Below are positions 22,092 to 34,376 of a DNA stretch of 64,000 nt, in pieces (the first letter of the stretch is position 1; each line of letters opens with the position of its first letter). A program made the position numbers and the translations under genes. Below the pieces are notes generated by a model, which was given only the letters and a program-made list of their open reading frames with translations, did no database searches and was not told the origin of the DNA. The DNA comes from Ilyonectria destructans (Eukaryota; Ascomycota; Sordariomycetes; Hypocreales; Nectriaceae), in assembly GCA_020740775.1 (NCBI GenBank), contig JAHEWK010000042.1, positions 181,570-245,569 of the forward strand, written 5' to 3'.

Positions 22092-22355
22092 CAGCATGAG
22101 AAAAATATATAACGTAATAACTTTCATCAATGGCGTCGTTGATCGCACAGGCCCTTCCCTACACGTTGCAGGACCTCTGACCCTCTGACGTAACGCTGAC
22201 ATGGACGAGGAAGTCGCTGTACTTGTTAGATTGGATCATGTACATGTTAAAATACTACGTCACCCCATGCACATTGGAGCGGCGATGGGGTGCATGGGGT
22301 AGCCTCAGCCGAAGGCTGTGTGTCCGCGGGCCGGGAAGCTATTACTACTACTGCA

Positions 22356-23312
22356 TTATCTACGTACTGATCCATTGCCATGGCCATTCTTGGTATTATG
22401 TGACATGTACGGATTCCGTGTGAGCACCTGTTGTTTCCTAAGCTCCTGATCTCTCATCTTCATCTTCATGCCATCCAGGGGAGACCCGTAGACCAGGTGA
22501 TTACGATCAAATGGTGCATCCAACATCAGACCCTCGAGCGTTTTCACGCGAGAGACAGCCACGTAGCTTAAACCAGTCTGAAAGTCCCGGCAGGACAGAT
22601 CTGTAACTATCATGTCTTCGGTGATGCTTTGTGACTTGTGCACGGTAATTGCGTAGCATACGATCAGGGGAAACTGGGTGCGAGCGCAGAGGGTGGCTCC
22701 GATGAGGAAGTCCCTCTCCACTGGGAGAATCGGCACAATCTTCCTGCCATCAGCGGTGGTCAGGAATACCGGTCCGCTGTATTTGTCAAACTCCATCATG
22801 ATAACACCGGGACGGTCTTGGATGGGGTCGGCCCCAGGTGCCCAGCCGATATCGTAAACTGTGCCGCGAGCGCCGTTGCAGAGGCCAACTGGCTGCCAAA
22901 GGTTGGACGTCAGCATCAGACGGGAGCCAATGCATATGGGGATCTGCTTCGCAAGGTTGCCCGGCTTGTCATCAGGCGCAGCAGCCGCGCCGGGGCCGAC
23001 GTTCTTAGCCATGACCTGGATGACTGGCCGGCTGAGGCGGTCGAGGTGATAGTGGTTATATTCGTTCACCCTATCTTTAGTAGCGTATACTCGTAAAGCG
23101 TTGACAAACCTTGCGACCTCTTGATCGTCTAGTTTTGCCTGTACGCGGCTGGAAAGGAGCTTCCAGAACTCCACGTCTTCGTCCCCTGGTTCGGAATCGC
23201 ACTCTACCCCTAATTGCTCGAGATACCTCCGAGGCCGAGCAGGCGAGAGAAGCAAATTGAAGTAGTCCTCGGCGTCAATATCGGATTCAGAGACTTCCCC
23301 CTTGTCACCCAT
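22356..23312 (-). pseudogene. Helitron Pif1-like helicase, C-terminal part
   Basis: The 318-aa ORF shows late superfamily-1 helicase features: GSRLMLTSNLWQPVGLCNG, VCYAITVHKSQSITED (motif V region) and GLSYVAVSRVKTLEGL (motif VI). These match the end of the Pif1-type helicase domain of Helitron RepHel proteins. The Walker A and DE-box motifs are absent upstream, so it cannot be an active helicase. A host PIF1 gene is less likely because the neighbouring minus-strand fragment looks like a Helitron N-terminus. Confidence 0.8.
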
Positions 23313-23963
23313 ATTTATCCCGTCCTGTTCTGGATGTGCGCCATAACCGTGGCTAATCCAGTAGTTAGCCTACACAACAACGACGATCACGGCCAGGGAT
23401 ACCTTCTCCAGGCTCATCAGGAACTGCAGAGACGCCCAGTTGAGATATCGAGGGAGTCAGGGAGACAGTCTCCCCCGCACGGCGCCGTGAACGATGGTCG
23501 CGCTGTATAGCCACCTGCCTTGCCTTCGCCTCAGCCTTGGAGGCATCATCTTGTGAGTCTTTCCCGCCCTTATGGAACCTAGAAGCCAAGTAAGAGTACT
23601 CAGCATCAGTTGTGCTGCTTGGGACAGTAGATGGATCAGAGTTTGACGCGATTTGATCGGTCGTTGGCTGTACGGTCGGTGAGGGAGCAAGAGTCCGGAA
23701 GTTGCGCAAGCTTTGTTGGGTTAGTGGGATTGGCGTCCCCGCACCACCTGCGGCTGGCTAATTGGCTCTTCAAATAACCTCCTCGCCGTGTGAAGTTGCC
23801 GTAGCCTCTCTGGCGAAGTAGGCTGGGTTCTGGATCTCTCGTTCGGAGGCGAAAGGCCGGCATCACCGTCGGTTCTCTTTGGGGCACGTCTCTCAGCTGA
23901 CGAAGGACGGACAGCGAGACTCCTCAATGTCATGATCGCGCCTCTAGATCTGGAGTACTTCAG

Positions 23964-24170
23964 TTAGTTAGTACTCAACGTTTCACGGAATGGGGAGACA
24001 CAGCTGACATGAGAATTGTTCTGAGTACGACAATCTAGGCAGTTCTTCGTGTTCCCAGCAGATTTCACTTTGCTGACAAAGTCACCCGCTGGCTTCTCCT
24101 CGCCACAGCGGGCACAGACGATGGAAATTATGTCATCCTGAAGCCTTTGAGGAGCAGGCTTAGGATTCAT
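23964..24170 (-). pseudogene. Helitron N-terminal zinc-finger fragment
   Basis: The 68-aa ORF begins MNPKPAPQRLQDD and has IVCARCGEEKPAGDF followed by NCLDCRTQNN. This CxxC ... CxxCR arrangement is common at the N-terminus of fungal Helitron proteins. The sequence between it and the helicase part (23365-23960) is open in pieces but carries no clear Rep HUH motif. Confidence 0.55.
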
Positions 24171-25802
24171 TGCTTAATTCTGCAAAACATCAAGAAGCGT
24201 TGCGAACAAAATGGAGATCGTGTCAAGCGAAAAACTCCAAAGTAAACAAACCAGGGTTGCTGCCAGCTGTAAAAACTAAGGCCCACTTTTTAAGGGCCAT
24301 CATCCAGTTGCCGAACGTTTTGCGGCCGTCAACACACTAGACGTGCCTCAGGCATCGTCTTTCCACGTTTGTAGCCCCTCCCGAGTGACACAACGCGTCG
24401 GACGCGTCGAGCGCGTGTGGCGAAATTTCCAGGACCGTGCTAAGATATGTTAGCGGGTACAGTAGCTGCACTGCGCTGAATTATTGTATCCTAAGTATTG
24501 CGCAACTGAAACCATCGTCCTAGCAAGACCCAGAATTACATGCATGTACATGCTTTGGAAAGGGCTATCTCGCTGATTTCCATGAACAACATTTACAACC
24601 TCAGAGACGATGAAGTGCGTGTTGTCTGAGTGGCGAATCCCAAGTCGTGGAGTTAAGAGATACCAGCCCTGCCATTCAGATAGGCGGGGCGCCAGGTAGC
24701 CTCTATCCAGCGCCTATAGGGTAAGCCAGCCGCATAATCCTATTGAGCGATACAGCAGAGATGCCAATAATCACGCTGGTCTCTCCGTGAGAATGACACT
24801 CATTCTGGTTAAGAATATAGTCATTGTCTCTCTGGGACTCTCGCCTTGTATCAATTCCACCACGCTCTGAGATATATTGCCAAGTTGTTATTTGCGGTCG
24901 AGAAAGTGCATGATGCTAAACCTTGGCCACATCTTCTCCGCCAATGTGGTAGGTTACGTCCCCACCCAAGGCGCAGATTAAGGCAAATCCAGTCCGCTCG
25001 AAAGCTATTTATCTCTTAATTATTTTCGTCTACTCTCCCTTTCCCATGCCGTATAATTTTTATTGAAGACGGGAGTCCACTGGAGGCAGCCAGGGAGGTA
25101 CGAGGAGCGACGGCCGCAAGTGGGGCTATTCTGTTCAGACTACCGGTAATAGTGTAGACTACAGTTTGCACTGTAGTTTAGTTTGACCGTGACGGACAGA
25201 CCATGCAGTATGCGAATCTCAGCAAACTGGTAGTTTAGTTTGGCCAAGTCAAACGGACTAAATGAGCAGTTTGAGGCTTTCACACGCACTGGTTACACTA
25301 TTAGGAGCCCTGGGCTGGATGGAGGGGTCCTTCGCAAGCATGGTCCTGACTCGTAGGCGTCCAGACCTTTTCCTCAAGCCTTGGTTGGCGGAAGCCCGGA
25401 AGCGCCGCTGCATCTCGATCTAGGGTTAAGTGTCAGAGAGGCTGCTGTTGTGTCATCAGGTTTCGAAAGCTGAAGAGATGGGGTGGGCTGCGGGCTCAGA
25501 AGCCACTGGCGAGCCAGTCAGTCACGCTGACTCGCACCCCGGGCAGGCAATGCCAAGGTGCAGAGGCAGGGAAGCCACTTGAGAAGAACCGGGAAGTCGA
25601 TTTCGACTTGAGACCTTGAGACGAACAAGGGAAACGGCTAGTGAGAGCCTTGAAGCGCATGGACTTAGCACGTCGTCGAGCTGCAGGGGGTATCTCGGCC
25701 ACTCTATCCGAAGCCGGGGGTGACCCTAGACCCGGGGAGCGGCCCGGCAAAGGCCCCTATTTACTAGTGCGTACTAAAAGTAAGTTCACGGTACGTTGAA
25801 AA
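24171..25802. other. Long spacer, nothing recognised
   Basis: No gene or element is recognised. The 12-mer TAGTTTAGTTTG occurs twice near 25175 and 25230. Only weak ORFs without motifs are found on either strand. Confidence 0.45.
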
Positions 25803-25931
25803 TGTTGAAATGAGCGTGTTGTATTGATTGAAGAAGAAGAAAACTAGCGCTAACCAGCGGAAGCTATTATAGGAAGACATCCACCAATGGATCGGAATAG
25901 CCATTGATCCGTTAAAACACGGATCTCAACA
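25803..25931 (-). repeat. Copia 3' LTR (129 bp)
   Basis: It matches the LTR at 32049 apart from a missing segment near CATCCCCACC and scattered changes. It begins TGTTGAAATGAGC and ends GGATCTCAACA on the plus strand. Confidence 0.9.
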
Positions 25932-26043
25932 CTCCCACTCGAGCCATTGGTGCGAGATGTTTCTGCGTAACAGAGCGTGGCCTCATTAAAACCTCAAAAA
26001 CACCTTCGTGGGTGAAAAACAGGAAAGAGCTTCTATTACCACA

Positions 26044-26470
26044 CTTGCGTTGGATTGTTCGGTCACTGGGGCCTTAGCACCCCAGGTCTACCAGGTAGTT
26101 TGATGTTTGATTGATGTTTGAAGTTTGTTTGATGTTTGAAGTTTGAATGAAGCCTTGGATTCTTCGATCACTGGAGCCTCAGCACTCCAGATCACCTACT
26201 TCATCCCAAGTTGATGTTTGATGTTTGATGTTTGAATGTTTAAATGAAGCCTTGGATTCTTCGATCACTGGAGCCTTTGCACTCCAGATCACCTACTTCA
26301 TCCCAAGTTGATGTTTGATGTTTGTTTGATGTTTGTGAGGCGAACAGCCTTGAATTCTTTGGTCACTGGGGCCTTAGCACCCCAGATCTTCCAGATTGTT
26401 TGATGTTTGATGTTTGAGTACAGCCTTGGATTCTTTGGTTACTAGGGCCTTAGCACCCCAGATCTCCCAC
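26044..26470. repeat. Degenerate repeats in the Copia 3' noncoding region
   Basis: Five imperfect units (starting near 26044, 26148, 26246, 26343 and 26417) share the words TTGGATTCTT, TCACTGG and GCACTCCAGATC or GCACCCCAGATC, separated by TGATGTTTG-rich spacers. Spacing is about 75 to 105 bp. They lie between the pol stop and the 3' LTR. Confidence 0.8.
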
Positions 26471-27038
26471 TTCATCCTAGGCCTATATTTTCCGAAGTAA
26501 ATGTAGAGGACATGGATCTTGTCCTTTGTTGGTATTGCTGACTCGTAGGACCGTGGTTATTAACGCTGAAGAAGCCAATCCAGCAGCGTTTGCCATGTTT
26601 TGTAGTTTTGTAGAATTTTGTGATTGTCTCGAGCATGGGCATATGCCATGGGATTCTTTCCAATCGGTATGTGTGATGCCTCTCTGAATGAAGTGGCTCT
26701 CGAATATACTCAAGGAGCGTTCAGTATGGTTGAAATTATTGTAGAATTGCTGTAAGAAGCCGAAGAATTCCGAGCTGAGGACCTGTGGGTCGCTTGGAGG
26801 CTCGATGAGCGGCATAGACTGTTGGGCACCCATTTTCTCCCACTTGGGGCATAATGAAAAGGGTAAAAAAAAATCGTGTGAATTTGATATCATAGACTTT
26901 CAACGCCGTTGCTTCCAAATCCCAAGTCAGTTTGTTGGTAGGTTACTTGGTTGTCGAGAGATCGCGGAGTGTCAGTTGGCCAGGTGTTCCCAGCCACCTC
27001 CTTTTCTCATGACCCATACTTGCGTGACCAACAGTGAA

Positions 27039-30000
27039 TCATGGGTTGGAGAGGCCCAGCGCGTTGCGAAACACGATAAAACGGTCTTTTGGAAGGGCTT
27101 TCGTAAGTCCATCAGCAATTTGTTGCTCGGTTGGGACATATTGGAGCTCAACGTCTCCATCCGAGACCCGCTCTCGAACGTAATGCCATTGAATGTCAAT
27201 GTGCTTAGTCCTGGCATGGAACTGTGGATTTTTGGCCATTGCAATTGCCCCTTGATTGTCCCCGTAGAGGATAGTTGTTTGAAGGTCTCCATGTTTGTAT
27301 TGGGCCAGAAGTTCGCGCAGCAACTCTCGTAGCCAGATCGCTTCTTTGGTGCATTGTGTTTGTCCCATGTACTCCGCTTCGCAGGATGATAGTGCGACCG
27401 TTGGTTGTCGTTTGGAGCTCCAACTGATGGCGCCTGTGCCGACGTTGAAGACATAGCCAGCCGTTGATCGTCTGGTGTCGTGGTCGCCAGCCCAGTCTGA
27501 GTCGGTGTGCCCAACTAACGGTCTGAGTGGTCCGCTGAAAACGAGTTCCAAGTCGATCGTTCCTCGCAAGTACCTCATGATGCGCTTGACGGCTTGGACG
27601 TGTTCGTTGGTTGGGTTTCCCAGATATCGGCTGCAGAGAGAGACGGCAAATGCGATGTCTGGGCGAGTGCCAAGCATAGCGTACATAAGTGAACCAATTG
27701 CCTTTGCGTACCATAGTTTCGTCGTTTCAGACGCTTTGTATTCGTCTGGGACAGGTTGGAATTTTGACGTGCTCAGGGGAGTTGTGACTGGCTTGCTCTC
27801 CCACATGTCAAATTCCCGTAGGACCTTCTCGACATATGCTCGTTGGGAGAGGAAGATGGCCTTGTTGCGTCTGTCTCTCCGGACGGACATTCCCAGATAG
27901 TACTGACACGGACCAAGGTCAGTCATTTCGAATTTCTTGCTCAAGGCGGCTTTGATTTGGCGGATTTCTTCCTTATCGGGACCAGCGATTAGGAGATCAT
28001 CCACGTAGACGGCGATGTAGGTTGTGCCACGGATGAAGACGCCAACATCGGCGTTGAGTGGTTTGAAGCCGAGGGTTTCCAGAAAATCAGATAATGTCTG
28101 GTACCAGATTCGGGGAGATTGTTTAAGACCGTAGAGAGCTTTCCGCAGTCGGAAGACTCTGCCTGACCTGTCGTCGAAGCCCTGTGGCTGAGTGACGTAG
28201 ATTTCTTCTTTGACACCACCGTAAAGGAAGGCAGTTTTGACATCCATTTGTTCCAGTTCAAGGTCCAGGGCCGCAGCGATAGCGAAGATCATTTTATAGC
28301 TCATCGGCTTGACCACGGAGGCAAACGTCTCGTGGTAGTCGATTCCCTCTTCTTGTTCGAAGCCTCTGACAACGAAGCGAGCTTTGAATCTGGTAATCTC
28401 GCCATCCTTTCCCCGCTTGAGCTTGTACACCCATTTGCCTTGGAGAGTATGTTTTCCTGGAGGTAGGTTGACTGGTATGAAAGTGCCATTTCTCATTAAG
28501 GAGTCGATTTCGTCAATCATGGCTTGCGTCCATTGTTCGCTATGAGGCGAGTTGATTGCTTCGGCAAAGGTTTTGGGTTCGGTCGGTTCAAGGTTGTTGG
28601 CGATCATGGCCAGATGAATGGCAATCATGGTGAAACGCCATTGGTTTTGTTGAGCTTCTGGGTATTGTTGAGCTAGGACTGTGTATCTTGATGGCATTTG
28701 TCCTCGGGTTTCCCGTACTGGAAAGCGTAGTTCGGGATGACGGTCGGCTGCTTCCGTGGCGACTTGGTGTTCATCGACTGCACCGTCGGGGCTCTGTGTT
28801 CTTTCTGGAGTCCCCAATTCCACATGGATGCTCGGTTCGTCTTGATTGGATGGATGGGATTGGTTGGGAGCTGTCTGTATCTCTTCGTCTATTCTGGTGC
28901 TTTCGGTTATAGGTATAGTTGGAAGAGATGGTGTGAGATCCATCCGTTTTGTGTTGGGTTCATCAGTTGGTTGATCGGATGCAATTCGTTTTCTCGGCAG
29001 GGATTTCTCATCGAACACCACGTTATTCGCAAAGAATATTCTTCCATCGTCGTCGACTAAGGCGTAGTTTGTGCTCCCTTGATAGCCGAGGAGTCGGCAG
29101 GGGATTGTCTTGTCGTCCATCTTCTTCCGTTTGGCTGAAGGCATTTTTGCAAAGCCTCGGCTGCCGATAACTCGGAGATGGGAGAGATCCGGCACTTCCT
29201 TGTGCCATGCTTCATAAGGTGTGATTTGACGACCCGAGGCTGGTGAGAGGTTTCGTACATATGCCATGGCTTTGAGGACGTATGGCCAGAATTTCTTTTC
29301 CAGTCCTGAATGAATGAGAGTTGTCGTGAGTTTCTCGAGTAAGATACGGTTTGCAACTTCGGCCACTCCGTTTTGTTCGTGCTGTTCGGTGGCAGAGAAG
29401 ATCATCTCAATCATCTTGTTTTCGCAGTAGAGAGTGAGTGTATCAGCTTGGTTTTCTCCCGCTCGATCGAGGCGAAGGTAACGGCAGCGACGGGTTGGCG
29501 TCTCAGCTTGTTCCAGAAGTTTTCGAAAGCAGTTGCCAAATTCGGACTTTTGCCTGATTGGGAAGACCCAGGTCATCTTGGTGAAATCGTCTATGAAGCA
29601 GGCCCAGTATCTATGGCCGTCGATGCCTTCGTCTGGGAAGGGGCCAGCGATATCGCCATGAAGGCTCTCCAGTGGTCTCGTTCCTTTTCGAATGCATCCG
29701 CGATGGGGCTTTTCCTTCATGCGACCTTTTACGCACGCTTCACAGGCGTTGGAGTCAGATAGAGGAGTGATGCCCGTGGACATCTTGATGAGTCAATGTA
29801 AGTTCTGTTCTCCCAAATGGCCGAGCCGGTCATGCCAGATCTGCAGTTTGGGGTCGCTGACGGAGTAGGCGGCCATAGCAGTGTGCAGTTGTTCGTCATC
29901 CTCGTCGATCACATATAGACCGAATTTCCTAGTGGCGCTGAGGATGACTTTACCGTGGTTTGTAATGACGGCTCGTCCTTTTCGAAATAGAATAGTTGCT

Positions 30001-31245
30001 CCATCTTCCTCAAGAGCTGAGACTGAGATGAGGTTGCAGTGAGCGCCTGGCACGTAAAGTGCCTTATGAAAGGTTTTCGTTCCCTTGGCATTGTTCCGTA
30101 TGGTTTTGAGGGTGTATGTGCCTTGCCCCTCAGGCATAATGGCCGAGCCAGCTATGCCGTTGATGGCAGAGCCGGTGAATTTCTCGAGTGACGTAAAGTT
30201 CTGTCGATGGCAGAACGTGTGGGAGGAGGCGCCACTGTCCAATACGTGAATTCGCTCGAGCAGTTTGGACGGTTCTGATGCGGCCAGGCCAAACTGGGGT
30301 TGAAAGGATAGAAAGGCCGTGTTTAAGAATGCGATAGCGGCAGTGTGATCCTCGTCAGGTTGCAGTGACGAGGTGTTCTCCTTTCTCTTCTCAAGCTTGG
30401 CTTCTCGTCGTTCACTCCGAAGTGCTCGTTTTCTCCTGAACTCCTCAAGAAGGTCGGGATGTAAGCCAAAACATCCGGCCTTGGTGTGACCTGGTTTGTT
30501 GCAGTGGTCGCATGTCTGCGTCACTCGGTCTTTGCCAGGGCCACGCGTTCTAGCCAGCAGAGCTGTTTGTGTCTTGGCCTTTTCTCGTTGTTGAATGTTC
30601 ATCTCCTCTTGCTCTGCGGCGGCAAGGGCGATTTTGAATGTGACGGCAGGTTTGGTTACTTCTCCGTTGGAGCCTCGTTCGGGTAGCAAGTCGTGGTTTT
30701 GGTAGAAAGCAGTGAGGAACACTTCGTATTCGGGGCCAAGTCCGGTTAGGAACTTATTGATGAATTGAGGAGTGCCGATTTTGCATGTTCTCGTCTAGTT
30801 GCAAGAGTTCAGATTGAGCTTCTCGCAGTCTTTCCGCAAAGTTCATGACTCCCGAGCATTGGTCTAAGGCGAGGTTGTTGTATCGTCGGTCGAGCTCTTG
30901 GAAAACCGCACTCCCCTTTGGTTTGAAGCGCTTTTCAAGCTCCCCGAACATCTCCGTGACGGTCTCCTTGCCCTTTACCTGCTCCCTGGCGTTGTATCCA
31001 AGTCGATTGAGGACTGCTCCGCACGCGCGTTCCTGCTTGGAGAGCCAGTTGTCGATCTTTTCGATGGTCGCGGCGCTGGTGCCGGTGGGTTTGTCCTTGT
31101 TTCGTTTGAACAAGTCTCCGTATCCCGACATCGTGAGATGGTCCTTCATTTCTCGGCTCCAGTTGATCCATCCCGCTGTTGATTCTAGCTTGGGGATGTT
31201 GGCTAGGTTGCCAATGGTTCCTGTCGATTCCTTTGAGGCCGACAT
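27039..31245 (-). pseudogene. Copia gag-pol polyprotein, one frameshift and one stop
   Basis: Gag starts at 31245 (MSASKESTGTIGNLANIPKL) with the Copia gag domain (WINWSREMKDHL, LEKRFKPKG). Near 30780 the frame shifts by one base, from LLQLDENM to KIGTPQFINKFL. Then come a zinc knuckle (CDHCNKPGHTKAGCF) and the protease (HVLDSGASSHTF). At 29793-29795 a TGA interrupts the frame after LGHLGEQNLH. The rest, to 27039, holds the integrase (HGDIAGPFPD, FIDDFTKMTWVFPI), reverse transcriptase (MDVKTAFLYGG, VYVDDLLIAG) and RNase H (LSSCEAEYMG, KHIDIQWHYVRE). With only two lesions it is a recently inactivated copy. Confidence 0.92.
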
Positions 31246-32048
31246 GCTTGAGGATGGATTCCTTGATGGCTGGACGAGAGGAGGCGTGGGAAAAGTGTGG
31301 GGTAGGCTCAGGTGACTCTTCCCTCTTCAGCGTAGCGATGTCTCTTGCGAGCGCGAGGCTGGAGTCCTCGTCGTTGTCGATGGTATCGGCAACGGGTGCG
31401 TCAGAACTCCCACTGGATGTAACGTGGGCTTCTCTTGGTTCTGATAAGGCAATTGAGGCAACTTCAAGGCCCCAAATGTTGGTTGAACTTGCGTCTGAAA
31501 GCGAGTCGTCGGTGTCGAAGTGGGTTGCCCAGGACTCAAAACCTAGAAGGAACCACTCGAAGATACGGGGCCTCGAAGGTCCTTTTCTCTGCGATGTGGA
31601 ATCAACTAGAATAGCTGCTTTATCAGCCTGTGGCGATAGGTGGCGATATTCCTGTGGCAAATTCCTTCCTTTCCAGCGGCTTCCAGTAGCTTCCTTTTTG
31701 CCACATATTCAGCAAGAATTCGACAGCAGAATTCAGCAACAGAATATCCGTCAAGGTCAGCGACACGATGAGGAAAATGTTGCTTGTGGAGGAAACAAAG
31801 GAAAGTCGGTTTCTAGAGGGGTCGAGCTCTCAAATTATAGTCGTGAGGCCATCGTGAGGTCGAGAAGTGTGCAAAATCCAGTGCTTGATTCCTAAATCAC
31901 GCGGCTAGCGGTATTCGGTTAAAATTTCGGGTAAGGTGTGACGAGTATCTTTGTCGCAGTGGAAGGAGGCGATTAGACCTCGAATTATATTGGAAATCAT
32001 GATTAGGAGGATACTCAGCTGTCTGGTGGCTTTTCCGGGCTCATAACC

Positions 32049-32190
32049 TGTTGAAATGAGCATGTTGTATTGATTGAAGGAGAAGAAAAACTAGCGCTAA
32101 CAAGCGGAAGCTATTGACAAGAAGACATCCACATCCCCACCACCAATGGATCGGAATAGCCATTGATCCGTTAAACAACGGATCTCAACA
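32049..32190 (-). repeat. Copia 5' LTR (142 bp)
   Basis: It begins TGTTGAAATGAGCATG and ends GATCTCAACA on the plus strand, pairing with the LTR at 25803. Nine bases of hAT sequence separate it from the TA of the neighbouring Pogo element. Confidence 0.9.
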
Positions 32191-32201
32191 ACCATGCAGT
32201 A

Positions 32202-34376
32202 CCCACCTACCGGTAATACCCACCTACCGGTAAGCAAAAAATAAATTCCCCATACAAAATTCACATTTTCAACCTCATGGGAAAAACTTAACAAAAACTG
32301 TATAAATAAATTTATTTCCAGAATTCGGGTTAGAACGGAATGAATTTTAATATTTTCTCGGTCTTTTTACTTCGCGGCCGCTGCGGGTGCGTACGACGGG
32401 TAACTCTTCCGCCTCCGAATTTGAACTTCCATCCTCTTGCATCCCTCCCACTTCAATCACATCCTCAACAGCCCCTGTCTCTTCAATTGCCTGGTTTGGC
32501 TCGGAAGTAGTTTCACCGGCTACTAGAGCCTCGGCCAATGTCATGAACTTCTTGTTGGGATTGGGTATCGCCTTCCTCTTCTTGCCTCTACTCAACCGGC
32601 CGACTTCCTCCTCTAGACTGGTGACTCTTGTGCTCAGCGAGGCTATCTTTGACTCCTGGGCTTCAAACCCTTTCGATATCACAGAATAGCGTCTTCTGGT
32701 AGAAGGGCTCTTGTTCTTTCCCAGATCTCTGATATGACGGCTGGTCTTTGGCGTATTATCAGAGTCGCGTTGTCTGTCACTGAGGCCCTCTGATGCAGGC
32801 GTAGTTTCCTTCTTGTTTGGCTGAATCTCTGGATGTATGAGGGCTTTCCGTCGTGAAATTGGCCAATTCCCAGTCACTCTCCAGCCTGAGAGTATGTTTT
32901 TCTTAGTCATACCCACTTCCCTGGCTTTGGCATATGCCTTAATGAAGTTGACCTTATCCACCGGCGCAGAATCGGTCAGGCCTGCCAATTTTTGGAGTTC
33001 TTTGCGATATGCAGCTTTGGAGGCATTAAAAACGCCATTATCTAGCGGTTGTAGGCCGTGAGAGCAATGAGCCGGCAGGTAACAGCAATATACGTTGTTC
33101 AAGAAGCAGGTAGCCATCCACTCATCCTGGATTTTGAGTCAGCGATATTTATGACCCAGACCAGTTAGATACTTGCAGATACATGGCTTCCATGGCCATC
33201 CAATATGATAAGTCTGGCATCGGACTCATCTTCTGGCCGTGTTTGAGGCAGATAGACCTCTCTGAGCCACTCAACTGCGATATGGTTGTCTGTCCAGCCG
33301 TTCTCAGAAGTGATAAAATACCAGTCGGCTATCTTGTTGAACTCGTCGATAAACCACTGCTGCTGAAGTTCCTTGCCTTTGAAAATAATCCCTGGTTTCA
33401 GAAGACGGCCATCTGCAGTGACGGCTTCGATAAAGCTAGTCCAAGCGCGGGACTGAGAGCCTTTGAGGAAGGCCTTCCTTTTGGGATCGCTACTGCCGAT
33501 AACCAAGGAATCCAAGCCTGTATTCGGAATATATTAGTAAGTTTTATGATAAAAACGATAAATACTCACCAAATCCAGCCATGATACCGCCCTCATCAAC
33601 ATTAACTGTGTTCTCAGGCTTAATCCAGCCATACTCGCTTTCCCGGATATCAAAGTACCAATTGACGGCCATTGGAGTAAAAGAATTGAATCTCGAGGCC
33701 TCCTGACGTTTCCCTATCTTCGTCTTTATAGCCGAATGTCGTTTCATGAACCTGGCTACCCAGTGTACACCGATAGGCCTTTCCCGGCCTTGTTGTCTCA
33801 AGAGGGCAGCGACGGTGGCGCGAACATGACTGTGGGATGGAGCATAGCCCAAGGCCTCTTGTCTCAGTATCCAGGTGACTAATTTGGACTCCTGAGACTT
33901 GGATAACAGCTGGGCAGGCTGGGTGACCTCGGACTTTGACGGTAGGCCTCTTAATCGGTCTGAGGGAGTCGTCTGGGGGATGTCATGCTTCTGGGCGGCT
34001 TGGTTCTGGGAGAGGCCGTTATCTGTGACATCCAGTAAGGCTTCGACAACGCCATTCTCTGTATAAGACATTCGGGGCATTTTTGAGGTGATTACGGAAG
34101 GTTAGTGCAGATAAAAATTCGATGAAACTTAGTGGAAGCCGATTCTTGAACGAGGCGTTTTTAGAAATTATACATTAGGCCCGTGCAACTAAACCGCTTC
34201 TGTAATGTAAAAAGTAATATCATAATATGAAACAGCATGAAACTCTTAATAAGGCATAGCTTGTTTCATATAAATAACTTCAATTTTGGCCAAGCACTGC
34301 GCAAGTGAAGTTGGGCATTTTGTATGAGGAAATTTTATTTTTGCTTACCGGTAGGTGGGTATTACCGGTAGGTGGG
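32202..34376 (-). mobile_element. Pogo-like DNA transposon 1, TA target duplication
   Basis: Terminal inverted repeats of over 40 bp carry the module CCCACCTACCGGTAA twice at each end, followed by GCAAAAATAAA. TA dinucleotides flank both ends (32200-32201 and 34377-34378). The single gene inside is a Pogo/Fot-type transposase with an intact reading frame, so the element may be competent. Confidence 0.93.
32347..34080 (-). CDS. Pogo-like transposase (CENP-B-type HTH and DDE_1), apparently intact
   Basis: Exons complement(32347-33126, 33183-33517, 33570-34080) give 541 aa from MPRMSYTENG. The N-terminus has a Psq-type helix-turn-helix (LSQNQAAQKHDIPQTT) and a CENP-B DNA-binding domain (QLLSKSQESKLVTWILRQE ... 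RERPIGVHWVARFMKRH). The DDE_1 core has the acidic residues in NVDEGGIMAGFG, LIILDGHGSH and LQPLDNGVF (DDD type). The C-terminus is a charged coiled region ending EVKRPRKY. Introns have GTGAGT and GTATCT donors and join in frame. No stops were seen. Confidence 0.9.

Larger units (their letters stand above)
22262..24170 (-). mobile_element. Deleted Helitron relic
   Basis: On the minus strand a zinc-finger N-terminal piece (23964-24170) is followed by a degenerate stretch and then the C-terminal part of a Pif1-like helicase (22356-23312). The Rep nuclease and the helicase Walker A region are missing, so an internal deletion is inferred. A hairpin with perfect 11-bp arms (22262-22272 and 22290-22300, ACCCCATGCAC) lies beyond the helicase stop, where Helitrons carry a 3' hairpin. 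A CTRR end was not confirmed, so the exact boundaries are open. Confidence 0.65.
25803..32190 (-). mobile_element. Copia-type LTR retrotransposon
   Basis: Two related LTRs (25803-25931 and 32049-32190; both TGTTGA ... CTCAACA) flank a minus-strand gag-pol with the Copia order protease, integrase, reverse transcriptase, RNase H. The 5' flank reads ATGGT and the 3' flank reads TTTTC on the minus strand, so no target duplication is seen. The LTRs differ by a 12-bp indel and several substitutions. The element sits in the 3' part of an older hAT transposon. Confidence 0.93.

Noticed and set aside
26483..27514. Minus- and plus-strand ORFs of 136 to 180 aa beside the Copia pol
   Set aside because: They overlap the end of pol in other frames or lie in its 3' noncoding region without motifs.
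30935..31660. 241-aa ORF overlapping Copia gag
   Set aside because: Different frame from the recognised gag; its second half is antisense-like low complexity and it overlaps the true coding sequence.
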